Shown in pieces: positions 1-7,200 of a stretch of 64,000 nt of DNA. Source of the DNA: Pseudonocardia sp. (GTDB lineage Bacteria; Actinomycetota; Actinomycetes; Mycobacteriales; Pseudonocardiaceae); assembly GCA_025869365.1 (NCBI GenBank), contig JAOZVV010000196.1, positions 41,522 through 105,521 of the forward strand, given 5' to 3'. Under the pieces are notes generated by a model. The model did no database searches and had not been told where the DNA came from. It saw nothing but the letters and a program-made list of their open reading frames with translations. The position numbers were made by a program, and so were the translations under genes. Positions within the stretch are counted from its first letter, which is position 1. Every line of letters begins with the position of its first letter.

Positions 1-1413
1 GCCCTGCGGGTACATCTTCACCGGCGGCGGGTCCTCGAGCAGCAGCGCCGAGCGGTCCCAGAGGGACTCGATGCCGTCCGCCGTGGTGAACAGGGTGTGG
101 TCACCGCGCATCGCGTCCAGGATCAGTCGCTCGTAGGCCTCCAGGACGTCCCCGGCCCGCTCCGTCTCCTGGGTGGAGAACTGCATGGAGAGCTTCTCCA
201 GCCGCATCCCCGGCCCGGGGCGCTTGCCGTAGAAGGAGAGCGACACCCGGGAGGACTCGGCGAGGTCGAACGTCAGGTGGTCCGGGCCCTGGGACCCGAC
301 CCCCGAGCCGGCGGGGAACATCGTCCGCGGCGCCTCCTTGAAGGCGATCGAGATGATGCGCATGCCCTCGGCCATCTTCTTGCCCGTGCGCAGGTAGAAG
401 GGCGTGCCGGCCCACCGCCAGTTGTCGATGCCGACCTTGAGGGCGATGAACGTCTCGGTCTCGGAGTCCCGGCTGACCCCCTCCTCCTCGCGGTAGCCGC
501 CGTACTGGCCGCGCACGACGTCGCTCGGGTGGATCGGCAGCATCGAGCGGAAGACCTTGTTCTTCTCCTCGCTGATCGCGCGCGGCTCCAGCGCGGTCGG
601 CGGCTCCATCGCGACGAACGCCAGCACCTGCAGCAGGTGGGTCACGACCATGTCCTTGTACGCGCCGGTGGCCTCGTAGAAGTTCGCGCGCTGGTCCAGC
701 CCGAGCGTCTCCGGGATGTCGATCTGCACGTGGTCGATGAAGTTGCGGTTCCAGATCGGCTCGAACAGCCCGTTGGCGAAGCGGAACGCGAGGATGTTCT
801 GCGCCGCCTCCTTGCCCAGGAAGTGGTCGATCCGGAAGATCTGCGACTCGTCGAACACCTCGTGCACGAACGCGTTGAGGGTGATGGCGCTGGCCAGGTC
901 GTTGCCGAACGGCTTCTCCATCACCACCCGGGCGCGGGTCACGAGGTCCGCGTCCCGCAGCATCGTGATGACGGCCTGGGCGGCCTTCGGCGGCACCGAG
1001 AGGTAGTGCAGCCGCAGCGCGTCGTCCCCGAGCAGGGCCTCGGCCTCCTTGACCGCGCTGGTCAGGGCCTCCGGCCCGGCGCCCTGCGGGACGTAGGTGA
1101 GCCGGTCCGAGAACTTCGCCCACGTCTCGTCGTCCATCGCGTGGGTGCCGAAGCTGGCGATCGCCGCGCGGGCCAGGGTGCGGAAGTCCTCGGTGGTGAT
1201 GTCCTCCATCGCGGTGCCGACCACCCGGATGTCCGGCGCGAGCGAGGACTGCATCAGATACGCCATGCCCGGGATGAGCTTGCGCTTCGCCAGGTCCCCG
1301 GTGGCGCCGAAGAGCACGATGACGTGCGGGGCGAGCTTTTCCTGTTCACGCATGTGGGGCCGTCCGCTCGGGTCCGGATAGGAGATGGTCTGGGGACGAC
1401 GGTTCTCGGCCAC
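1..1413 (-). CDS. zwf: Glucose-6-phosphate dehydrogenase (3' end outside window)
   Basis: Oxidises glucose 6-phosphate to 6-phosphogluconolactone with NAD(P)+, the entry step of the oxidative pentose phosphate pathway; cytosolic. The frame opens at GTG 1413-1411, 7 bases after an AGGAGG ribosome site (1421-1426), and is still open at base 1, so about 471 codons are present and the C-terminus is cut by the window. Visible motifs are the nucleotide-binding GATGDLAKRK at residues 36-45 and the active-site signature RIDHFLGKE at about 194-202. The first 30 residues before the Rossmann fold are a short polar extension. Identification is secure; the usual pgl/opcA neighbours would lie beyond the window. 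Confidence 0.95.
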   Translation of the reverse strand, partial: MAENRRPQTISYPDPSGRPHMREQEKLAPHVIVLFGATGDLAKRKLIPGMAYLMQSSLAPDIRVVGTAMEDITTEDFRTLARAAIASFGTHAMDDETWAKFSDRLTYVPQGAGPEALTSAVKEAEALLGDDALRLHYLSVPPKAAQAVITMLRDADLVTRARVVMEKPFGNDLASAITLNAFVHEVFDESQIFRIDHFLGKEAAQNILAFRFANGLFEPIWNRNFIDHVQIDIPETLGLDQRANFYEATGAYKDMVVTHLLQVLAFVAMEPPTALEPRAISEEKNKVFRSMLPIHPSDVVRGQYGGYREEEGVSRDSETETFIALKVGIDNWRWAGTPFYLRTGKKMAEGMRIISIAFKEAPRTMFPAGSGVGSQGPDHLTFDLAESSRVSLSFYGKRPGPGMRLEKLSMQFSTQETERAGDVLEAYERLILDAMRGDHTLFTTADGIESLWDRSALLLEDPPPVKMYPQG

Positions 1414-1549
1414 TCTCGATCCTCCTGCGGACGTCGGAATGTGGGCGCGGAAAACCCGTCGGAACCATACCGAGTTCCCGGACGGATCTCGTGACGACGA
1501 GGTGACGGCGGCGAGGCGGTACGGGAGCGGCCCGGCATCGGCCTGCCGC

Positions 1550-1801
1550 TCAGGCCACGTCCGCCTGCCGGCCCGTCCACTCGACGAAGATCTCGTCGCT
1601 GAACCGGCGCTCCAGCGCCTCCGCGTCCGGCGCCCAGGCGTCCCAGGCATCGCAGGGGTACTCGTCCGCCACCGAGATCCGGATGCGGAACCCGCCCACG
1701 GCCGCCTCCGGCGAGACCACGACGAACATCCCCTCGTACCGCCCCGCGATGATCTTCCCGATCTCGTGGACCCGGACGTCCGGTCTCGGCGTGCCCGTCA
1801 C
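1550..1801 (-). CDS. Small conserved hypothetical protein, 83 aa
   Basis: I do not recognise the family. The product is an acidic, soluble 83-residue protein with beta-rich segments (KIIAGRYEGMFVVV, GGFRIRISVAD) and several Trp/Asp residues (DAWDAWAPD); it has no signal peptide or membrane segment. Start is taken at GTG 1801-1799, which overlaps the TGA of the upstream 78-aa gene by 4 bases, so translation is probably coupled. A longer frame through this stop-free region reads as low-complexity Arg/Ala and was not used. It resembles short immunity- or chaperone-like proteins only in size; no function is assigned. Confidence 0.6.
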   Translation of the reverse strand: MTGTPRPDVRVHEIGKIIAGRYEGMFVVVSPEAAVGGFRIRISVADEYPCDAWDAWAPDAEALERRFSDEIFVEWTGRQADVA

Positions 1802-2034
1802 CGGGAGACCGTATCGGGGCCGGGACGGTCCACGAACTTCAGCGTCATGGCCAGGTAGTCCCGCAGCGCGACGGTGTGCGGTGCCCGCTTGTGCTCGAGC
1901 CAGACCCGGTTGGCCGTCTCGGGACCCATCCCCCGGGACCGCGCGACGACGACCGCGATCTCGACGTCGTCGATCTCGCGGCCGGCGAGCAGCGCGAGCT
2001 GGCGTACCAGCTCGTGCGCGCGCCCGTCGTCCAC
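1798..2034 (-). CDS. Small helical hypothetical protein, 78 aa
   Basis: Begins at GTG 2034-2032 and ends inside the start codon of the next gene (GTGA overlap), forming a two-gene unit with the 83-aa protein. The sequence is a run of amphipathic helices (HELVRQLALLAGREI, EIAVVVARSRGM, LRDYLAMTLKFV) without Cys, signal or membrane features. The family is not recognised. A 65-aa frame starting at 2042 is the out-of-phase shadow. The pair could be a small two-component module, but nothing in the sequence shows a toxin, antitoxin or secretion motif. Confidence 0.5.
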   Translation of the reverse strand: MDDGRAHELVRQLALLAGREIDDVEIAVVVARSRGMGPETANRVWLEHKRAPHTVALRDYLAMTLKFVDRPGPDTVSR

Positions 2035-2106
2035 GAGCCCATCGTCCCGGCCCGGACCGACAGGAACGGCGCGGTGCGGCCTGCCGTGGGGTGGCTGCCG
2101 GAACGG

Positions 2107-2619
2107 TCAGCGCAGGGGCTGCAGCAGCCGGTGCGGTGAGGCCAGCGCGACGCTCACCGCGTTCGCCCCCTCGCCGGGCGCCTCGAACCCCGGGCCCGGG
2201 GACATCACCGTGTCCCCCACCGGCACGCCCTGCCCGCACGCCGAGCAGGAACCCACCGGGTCCACCGCACCGCCGCACCCGGCGTGTGTGAAGAGCCGGC
2301 GCGGGCCGCGCGGGCCGTAGTGCGTGTCCCCCCACTCGGCGAGCGTCCGGACCACCGGCCAGAGCCCGAGGCCCTTCGCGGTGAGCGCGTAGACGGGCCG
2401 GGTACCGGTCCCGCGCTCCAGCACCCCCTCGCCCACCAGGAAGTCCAGCCGCTCGGCGAGCACCGCCCGCGGGATGCGCAGGTGCGCCGAGAAGTCACTG
2501 AACCGCCGGACGCCGAAGAACGCGTCCCGCACGATCAGCAACGACCACCGCTCGCCCACGACCTCCAGCGCCCGCGCCACCGAACAGGACTGCTGCGTGT
2601 ACTCGCGGGGAAGGGCCAT
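2107..2619 (-). CDS. HxlR-family winged-helix regulator
   Basis: DNA-binding regulator of 170 residues. The HxlR core (residues about 10-100) has the conserved QSCSVARALEVVGERWSLLI start, with a Cys in the position many redox- or electrophile-sensing members use, followed by FSDFSAHLRIPRAVLAERL and a wing GTGTRPVYALT. The C-terminal tail has CGG-x(8)-CSAC, a possible zinc ribbon. Start ATG 2619-2617 was preferred over an upstream in-frame codon because it fits the conserved ALPREYTQQ N-terminus. It is divergent from the drug exporter at 2677, with a perfect inverted repeat between them (2638-2656), so it probably represses both itself and the exporter. Confidence 0.85.
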   Translation of the reverse strand: MALPREYTQQSCSVARALEVVGERWSLLIVRDAFFGVRRFSDFSAHLRIPRAVLAERLDFLVGEGVLERGTGTRPVYALTAKGLGLWPVVRTLAEWGDTHYGPRGPRRLFTHAGCGGAVDPVGSCSACGQGVPVGDTVMSPGPGFEAPGEGANAVSVALASPHRLLQPLR

Positions 2620-2637
2620 GTGCACATCCTGCCACAA

Positions 2638-2656
2638 TGGTTCGGTGAACGAACCA
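2638..2656. promoter_or_regulatory. Inverted repeat, probable HxlR operator
   Basis: TGGTTCG (2638-2644), five bases, then CGAACCA (2650-2656): a perfect 7+7 inverted repeat centred between the divergent HxlR and MFS start codons, 19 bases from the first and 20 from the second. TGTTAGCGT just downstream could contain the exporter's -10 element. Confidence 0.6.
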
Positions 2657-2676
2657 AGGTGTGTTAGCGTCCGCGG

Positions 2677-4068
2677 ATGACCAGATCACCTGGCCGGACC
2701 CTGGCCGTCACCGCCGGCGGCACCCTGCTCGGGATGACGGCGTTCACGGCGCCGCTGTCGATCGTCCCGTCGGTGGCGGCGCATCTCGGGGCCGGCACGG
2801 TCGCCACCTCGTGGATCCTCAGCTCGATGAGCCTCGGGCTCGCCGTCGCACTGCTCACCTCGGGCGCGATCGGCGACGACCTCGGGCGGCGGAAGGTCTT
2901 CGTCCTCGGCGCGGCGCTCCTCGGCCTCGGATCGGCGGCCTGCGGGGTCGCCCCGACGCCGCTGGTGTTCATCCTCGGCCGCGTGGTCGAGGGTCTCGGC
3001 ACGGCGGCGGTGATCGCGTGCGGCCTCGGCGTCATCAGCCACACGTTCCCGCCCGGCCCGCAGCGCCTGCGCGCGACCGGGATCTGGGGCGCCTGCATGG
3101 GCGCGGGCCCGGCCGTCGGACCGCTGCTCGGCTCGGTCGCGGACGCGACCGTCGGCTGGCGCTACTCCTACCTCGTCCTGACGGTGCTGTCGGCGGCCCT
3201 CGCCCTGGCGGCCCGCTCGTCGCTGGAGGAGTCCCGCTCCGGCCGGACGACGCCGATCGACGTCGTCGGGGCCGCCCTGCTCGGCCTCGGCCTGGGATGC
3301 CTGCTCGCGGCGCTGACCGAAGGGCGGCAGGGCTGGACCAGCCCGCGCGAGATCGTCCTGATCGCCGGGGCGGTGATCCTCCTCGTCGCGTTCGTCGTCC
3401 ACCAGCGGCGGGCGAGCGGGCCGCTGCTGGACCTGGCGCTGTTCCGGCGTCCCGCCCTGGTCTCCGCCACCCTCGCGGCGTTCGTCACCGGCGCGGGGAT
3501 CATCGCGCTGATGTCCTTCCTCTCGACGGTCCTGCAGCGCGGGATGGCCGAGACCGCCGTCCACACGGCCGTGGTGCTGCTCGGCTGGTCCGGGGTCAGC
3601 GCCGCCGCGTCGCTGCTGGCCAGGCGCCTTCCCGCCGGCCTCTCCGGCGGCGCGCGGATGGCCTCCGGGCTCGGCCTCATCGCGCTCGGACTGGTCCCGC
3701 TGACGCTGCTGACCACCGCGAGCCCGGTCTGGCAGATCCTGCTCGGGCTCGTCGTCTCCGGGGTCGGGACCGGGCTGATGAACGCCACGCTCGGCCGCGA
3801 GGCGGTCGCCAGCGTGCCGTCCACCAGCGCCGGGACCGGCAGCGGGATCAACAACGCGAGCCGCTACGTCGGCGCGGCGTTCGGGGTCACCGTGGTGACG
3901 GTCGTGGCACTGCCCGCCGCGGGCGCGGACCCGGCCGCCGGGCTGGTCGCCGGATGGAACGTCGCCGCCGGGATCGGGATCGCGCTGTGCCTGGCCGGGG
4001 CGGCCGCGACGCTGCTGCTCCAGCGGGCGGACGTCCGGTACACCGCCGCCACGAGCGTCCACATTTGA
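2677..4068 (+). CDS. MFS multidrug exporter, DHA2-like
   Basis: Proton-driven efflux protein of the inner membrane, 463 residues, with about 14 hydrophobic segments as in the DHA2 (EmrB/QacA) group. The first helix begins about residue 10 (LAVTAGGTLLGMTAF). The cytoplasmic loop after helix 2 has the MFS motif A variant GAIGDDLGRRKVF (about 64-76), and GACMGAGPAVGPLLG in helix 5 is the antiporter motif C. Divergent from an HxlR regulator with a shared operator, so expression is probably induced by a compound sensed by that regulator. Substrate cannot be read from the sequence. Confidence 0.85.
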   Translation: MTRSPGRTLAVTAGGTLLGMTAFTAPLSIVPSVAAHLGAGTVATSWILSSMSLGLAVALLTSGAIGDDLGRRKVFVLGAALLGLGSAACGVAPTPLVFILGRVVEGLGTAAVIACGLGVISHTFPPGPQRLRATGIWGACMGAGPAVGPLLGSVADATVGWRYSYLVLTVLSAALALAARSSLEESRSGRTTPIDVVGAALLGLGLGCLLAALTEGRQGWTSPREIVLIAGAVILLVAFVVHQRRASGPLLDLALFRRPALVSATLAAFVTGAGIIALMSFLSTVLQRGMAETAVHTAVVLLGWSGVSAAASLLARRLPAGLSGGARMASGLGLIALGLVPLTLLTTASPVWQILLGLVVSGVGTGLMNATLGREAVASVPSTSAGTGSGINNASRYVGAAFGVTVVTVVALPAAGADPAAGLVAGWNVAAGIGIALCLAGAAATLLLQRADVRYTAATSVHI

Positions 4069-4163
4069 GACACCGGAGCGCCCACCAGGGGTTCCGCAGC
4101 GTGGAAAGATGCCCGGCGGGTCCGGGACGATCCGGGCCGCCGGAACGACCCGTGGAGGCTTCA

Positions 4164-4487
4164 GTGATCCTCATCGTCCTCAAGGCCAAGATCCGCCCCG
4201 AGAAGCGCGACGAGTGGCTCGTCGGCATCAAGCAGTACACCGCGGGGGTGCGGCAGGAGCCCGGGAACGTCTCGTTCGACTACTTCGTCAACGGTGAGGA
4301 CCCGAACGAGTTCGCGATCATCGAGACGTTCAAGGACGGCGACGCGGGTGCCGCGCACGTCGCCACCGAGCACGCCACGAACTTCTTCGCGTGGATGCCG
4401 GCCATGATCACCGAGAAGCCGAGGATCAACTACCAGGACCTCGACGGCGAGGCGTGGTCGGAGATGGCCGAGGTCTCCCCGGAGTGA
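4164..4487 (+). CDS. Antibiotic-biosynthesis-monooxygenase-fold (ABM/YgiN-like) protein
   Basis: A 107-residue ferredoxin-like dimeric alpha/beta-barrel protein. Start is GTG 4164, five bases after TGGAGG. The fold signature is visible: VILIVLKAKIRPEKRDEWLVGI, then RQEPGNVSFDYFVNGEDPNEFAIIETFKD, then the VATEHATNFFAWMP helix. Members act as cofactor-free monooxygenases, quinol oxygenases or small-molecule binding proteins; the physiological substrate here is unknown. It lies 95 bases after the MFS exporter on the same strand and may be co-transcribed. Confidence 0.8.
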   Translation: MILIVLKAKIRPEKRDEWLVGIKQYTAGVRQEPGNVSFDYFVNGEDPNEFAIIETFKDGDAGAAHVATEHATNFFAWMPAMITEKPRINYQDLDGEAWSEMAEVSPE

Positions 4488-4953
4488 TCCGGCGGCCGTG
4501 ATCGCGGCCCGCCGCCCGGCGTCGACGGGTGCCCCGGGCACCACTGCCGAGCACCCTCGGGAGCGGGAGCGCCGCGGCGGATCCGGCTCGTACCGGTGGG
4601 AGCACCGGGACCAACCGGAACCGCCGGACACGTCGGACAGGGCCGCCCTCCACGGCTCACCGCCGCGGCGCGGGAATTTCCTCGAATCTCGACCACGACC
4701 ACGACCCTGACCTGCGGTTCCGCCGTCGCCACGCCGAAAGCGCGACACGAAGTGCCGGGAGGCATGGGCGGGGACGACGAAACGTGGTTGGATGGGCGTG
4801 GTCGTTCAGTTTCGGTGTTCGTGTCACGCACGCCGCAGGAACAAGTTGGCGGTAAGCCGTGAGACGTCGCCACGAGTCTCACGTTTCGCCTTCGAGGCCG
4901 GCCGGATCCCCCGCACAGGGTGGGGGATTCCACCACCTGAGAAGGAGCACGGC
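4488..4953. other. 466-bp gene-free region, cold-shock gene leader
   Basis: No credible coding sequence. The first ~300 bases show no clear element. The last ~100 bases before the cold-shock gene contain two perfect 7-bp stems: GTGAGAC...GTCTCAC at 4859-4882 and ATCCCCC...GGGGGAT at 4906-4928. The second ends about 15 bases before the GAAGGAG ribosome site. This looks like a structured 5' leader. Confidence 0.5.
4859..4928 (+). promoter_or_regulatory. Two stem-loops in cold-shock gene leader
   Basis: Stem 1: GTGAGAC (4859-4865) with GTCTCAC (4876-4882). Stem 2: ATCCCCC (4906-4912) with GGGGGAT (4922-4928). They stand just upstream of the ribosome site of the cold-shock gene; long structured leaders are known for cspA-type mRNAs. 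A thermosensor role here is inference. Confidence 0.4.
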
Positions 4954-5157
4954 ATGGCACAGGGAACTGTGAAGTGGTTCAACGGCGAGAAGGGCTTCGG
5001 CTTCATCGCCCAGGACGGCGGCGGCGCCGACGTCTTCGTCCACTACTCCGAGATCGACGGCAGCGGCTTCCGCAGCCTCGACGAGGGTCAGCGCGTGGAG
5101 TTCGAGATCGGCCAGGGCCAGAAGGGCCCGCAGGCCCAGGGCGTCCGCGTCGTCTGA
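4954..5157 (+). CDS. cspA: Cold-shock protein, CspA family
   Basis: A 67-residue single-stranded nucleic-acid chaperone with one OB-fold cold-shock domain. RNP1 (KGFGFIAQ, about residues 13-20) and RNP2 (DVFVHYSEI, about 26-34) are both intact, and the length is normal for the family. Start ATG 4954 follows GAAGGAG. Actinobacteria usually have several Csp copies, some constitutive, so cold induction is not certain here. The gene stands alone, with a 466-bp leader and an intrinsic terminator immediately downstream. Confidence 0.95.
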   Translation: MAQGTVKWFNGEKGFGFIAQDGGGADVFVHYSEIDGSGFRSLDEGQRVEFEIGQGQKGPQAQGVRVV

Positions 5158-5172
5158 GCGACACCTTCACGA

Positions 5173-5208
5173 CGGAAGCCCGTCTCCCCTCGGGGAGGCG
5201 GGCTTCCG
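5173..5208. terminator. Bidirectional hairpin terminator
   Basis: CGGAAGCCCGTCTCCC (5173-5188) pairs with GGGAGGCGGGCTTCCG (5193-5208), with a single G-T-type mismatch in a 16-bp stem. It lies between the convergent cold-shock and pirin genes and probably stops transcription in both directions. No long T-tract, as is usual in this GC range. Confidence 0.75.
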
Positions 5209-5227
5209 CCGTGTCCGGCCGCGCTCG

Positions 5228-5998
5228 TCAGCCGCCGAGGCCGGCGTGCATCTCCCAGACCAGGATCTCCGCGGGCTCCGTTGCCGTCACCCGATGGCCG
5301 CCCGTGGCGGTGAACCGCACGGCGTCCCCGGCCGCCAGCGCGCCCGCACCCTCGAGCGTGACCGCTCCCCCGGCGACGAAGAGGTGCAGGTAGGGCGCCT
5401 CCGGCAGCTCGACGCCCTGCCCCGGGGCGAGCCGGGACGCGTGCAGGGCGGCGTGGCGGTTCGCGATCCGGATCGCGCTCGCGCCGCGGTGCGCGTCCAT
5501 CCCGGACGCGACGGGGACCAGCGCGCCGGAGAGCAGTTCGTCGTCGATCTCGGCCTGCTCGTAGCCCGGCGTGACGCCGTCGGTGTCCGGCAGGACCCAC
5601 ATCTGCACGAAGTGCACGGGATCGCTGTGGTCCGCCCCGCCCTGCAGCCGCCAGGAGTCGTTCTTCTCCGAGTGCAGGATCCCGGTGCCGGCGCTCATCC
5701 GCTGCGCCAGGCCGGGGTAGATCACGCCCGAGTGGCCGGTGGAGTCCTGGTGCACGAGCGACCCGCGCAGCACCCAGGTGACGATCTCCATGTCCTGGTG
5801 GGGATGGGTGTCGAAGCCCCGGCCCGGCGCCACGACGTCGTCGTTGTTCACCAGCAGCACGCCGTGGTGGGTGTTCGCCGGGTCGTAGGAGGCGCCGAAG
5901 GAGAACGAGTGGTGCGAGTCCAGCCAGGAGGTCCTGGACGCGAGGCGGTCCCCCGCACGTCGGACGTCGATCTCGGGGACGAGCAGGCTCTCGGTCAC
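5228..5998 (-). CDS. Pirin family protein (bicupin)
   Basis: A 256-residue bicupin. The N-terminal cupin holds the pirin metal-site pattern: FDTHPHQDMEIVTWVLRGS (His-x-His about residues 64-66) followed by GTGILHSEKN (His and Glu about 107-109). These fit Fe-binding pirins, which act as quercetin-dioxygenase-like enzymes or redox-responsive partners of other proteins. Start GTG 5998-5996 follows GAGGGTGG. It lies 102 bases downstream of an OhrR/MarR regulator on the same strand, with an inverted repeat GTTGT-N7-ACAAC (6017-6033) in the gap, suggesting regulator control. Confidence 0.88.
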   Translation of the reverse strand: MTESLLVPEIDVRRAGDRLASRTSWLDSHHSFSFGASYDPANTHHGVLLVNNDDVVAPGRGFDTHPHQDMEIVTWVLRGSLVHQDSTGHSGVIYPGLAQRMSAGTGILHSEKNDSWRLQGGADHSDPVHFVQMWVLPDTDGVTPGYEQAEIDDELLSGALVPVASGMDAHRGASAIRIANRHAALHASRLAPGQGVELPEAPYLHLFVAGGAVTLEGAGALAAGDAVRFTATGGHRVTATEPAEILVWEMHAGLGG

Positions 5999-6016
5999 GG
6001 ATCCACCCTCTCACGC

Positions 6017-6033
6017 GTTGTTGAGCCCACAAC
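6017..6033. promoter_or_regulatory. Inverted repeat upstream of pirin gene
   Basis: GTTGT (6017-6021), seven bases, ACAAC (6029-6033), in the 102-bp gap between the ohrR-like gene and pirin. The arm GTTG also occurs in the palindrome in front of ohrR (6578-6588). Candidate MarR-type site, weak. Confidence 0.3.
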
Positions 6034-6100
6034 CACCGAGGCCGGTCGGGCATTCCCGATGGTTCGTCCGCCCAATGGATCATCGACCCGGCGGTTCGGC

Positions 6101-6553
6101 TCAGTGGCTCGTCGCGGCGATCACGGCGGTGAGGGAGGCGTGCAGCCGTTCGAGCTCCGCCAGCGGCATGCCGAGCCGCTCGACCACCGCGGGCGGGATC
6201 CGCTCCGCGGCCTTCCGCAGGGCCCGACCCTCGTCCGTCAGCGTGATCGCGAGCGTCCGCTCGTTCCCGGGCACCCGGCGACGGAGGAGCAGCCCGGCGG
6301 ACTCGAGCCGCTTGAGCAGCGGGGACAGCGTGCCGGGATCGAGCGCGAGGGCGGAGCTGAGCTCGGTGACGGACCGGGGTTCGCGTTCCCACAGGGCCAG
6401 CATCACCAGGTACTGCGGATGCGTGAGCCCCATCGGCTCGAGCAGCGGGCGGTAGAGCGCGACGACGTTGCGCGCGGCGACGGACAGCGCGAAGCAGACC
6501 TGCCGGTCCAGCCTCAGGAGGTCTGCCTGGTCACTCCGCTCGCTCACCGTCAC
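6101..6553 (-). CDS. ohrR: MarR-family peroxide sensor, OhrR-like
   Basis: A 150-residue winged-helix repressor. The start matches OhrR proteins closely: LDRQVCFALSVAARN with Cys20 in the position of the reactive Cys of OhrR, then YRPLLEPMGLTHPQYLVMLALWE. The recognition region is SVTELSSALALDPGTLSPLLKRLE. OhrR senses organic hydroperoxides by oxidation of this Cys and normally controls an Ohr peroxidase; no ohr gene is beside it, and pirin follows instead. Start GTG 6553-6551. Divergent from a membrane-protein gene at 6599, with a palindrome between them. Confidence 0.82.
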   Translation of the reverse strand: MTVSERSDQADLLRLDRQVCFALSVAARNVVALYRPLLEPMGLTHPQYLVMLALWEREPRSVTELSSALALDPGTLSPLLKRLESAGLLLRRRVPGNERTLAITLTDEGRALRKAAERIPPAVVERLGMPLAELERLHASLTAVIAATSH

Positions 6554-6563
6554 GGTCGCAGCG

Positions 6564-6595
6564 TATCATTTGGGACACCAACTGTTGGGGTGATA
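6564..6595. promoter_or_regulatory. Candidate OhrR operator in divergent gap
   Basis: The 45-bp gap between the divergent genes holds the palindrome CCAACTGTTGG (6578-6588), plus flanking TATCA (6564-6568) and TGATA (6591-6595). Position suits autorepression of the MarR gene and control of the membrane-protein gene. Confidence 0.5.
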
Positions 6596-6598
6596 ACC

Positions 6599-6988
6599 AT
6601 GGCTCTCGTCCGCCGACCGGACCCGTTCCACTGGCTCCTCTACGCCTTCGGCGCGAGACTTCCGGCGCGGAACCGCGAGTGGGTGCTGCACGACGTCACC
6701 ACCCGCACCTGGCAGCTCCGCCACATCGCCCGAGCCACCGTCCAGCTCATCCCCGCCGTGGTCCTGCTCTACGCCTTCATCCCCGGCGAGTCCTGGGTAC
6801 GCGTGATGGCGGTCACCGGCGGGGCCGCGATCGGCTACTTCTACTCGCTGACCTACATGTACGAGTCCTCGGAGCAACGGGCGATGAAGGCCGGCTACCC
6901 CCAGGGCTACGCCGCGAACGTCCGCGAGGAGTCGCACGCGGAACAGAACGCGGAGCGCCGCCGCCGCTACGAGGACCGCTGGCGCTGA
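6599..6988 (+). CDS. DUF5313-like membrane protein
   Basis: A 129-residue protein found in actinobacteria; no function is known to me. It opens with RRPDPFHWLLYAFGARLPARNREWVLHDVTT, then has two hydrophobic helices (about residues 50-68, LIPAVVLLYAFIP, and about 75-92, VMAVTGGAAIGYFYSLTYM), and ends in a charged Glu/Arg-rich cytoplasmic tail. Start ATG 6599; an in-frame GTG nine bases upstream is the alternative. Divergent from the OhrR-like gene and possibly under its control. Confidence 0.7.
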   Translation: MALVRRPDPFHWLLYAFGARLPARNREWVLHDVTTRTWQLRHIARATVQLIPAVVLLYAFIPGESWVRVMAVTGGAAIGYFYSLTYMYESSEQRAMKAGYPQGYAANVREESHAEQNAERRRRYEDRWR

Positions 6989-7002
6989 GCGGCCGCCCTC
7001 CG

Positions 7003-7132
7003 CCCGGCGCCCGAGTGGCTCGAGCGGCGTTGCGTGGCGCTTGAGCCGCTCAAGCGTCGACGGGGCCACCCCACCACCCGGCGCTCGAGTGGCTCGAGCG
7101 GCGTTGCGTGGCGCTTGAGCCACTCGAGCGTC
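7003..7132. repeat. Two tandem 56-bp hairpin repeats
   Basis: Copy 1 is 7003-7058 and copy 2 is 7077-7132; they differ at 3 of 56 bases and are 18 bases apart. Each folds on itself: in copy 2, GCTCGAGTGGCTCGAGCG (7083-7100) pairs with CGCTTGAGCCACTCGAGC (7112-7129) with one G-T pair. Copy 1 has weaker pairing. They fill the gap between the DUF5313 gene and the CoA-transferase gene. Confidence 0.85.
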
Positions 7133-7200
7133 AGGAACCGGCCGCCCGGACCATCGTCACGGAGCCGCTGATGTTGTAGCGTCCGTCCCGTCGAAGGGAC

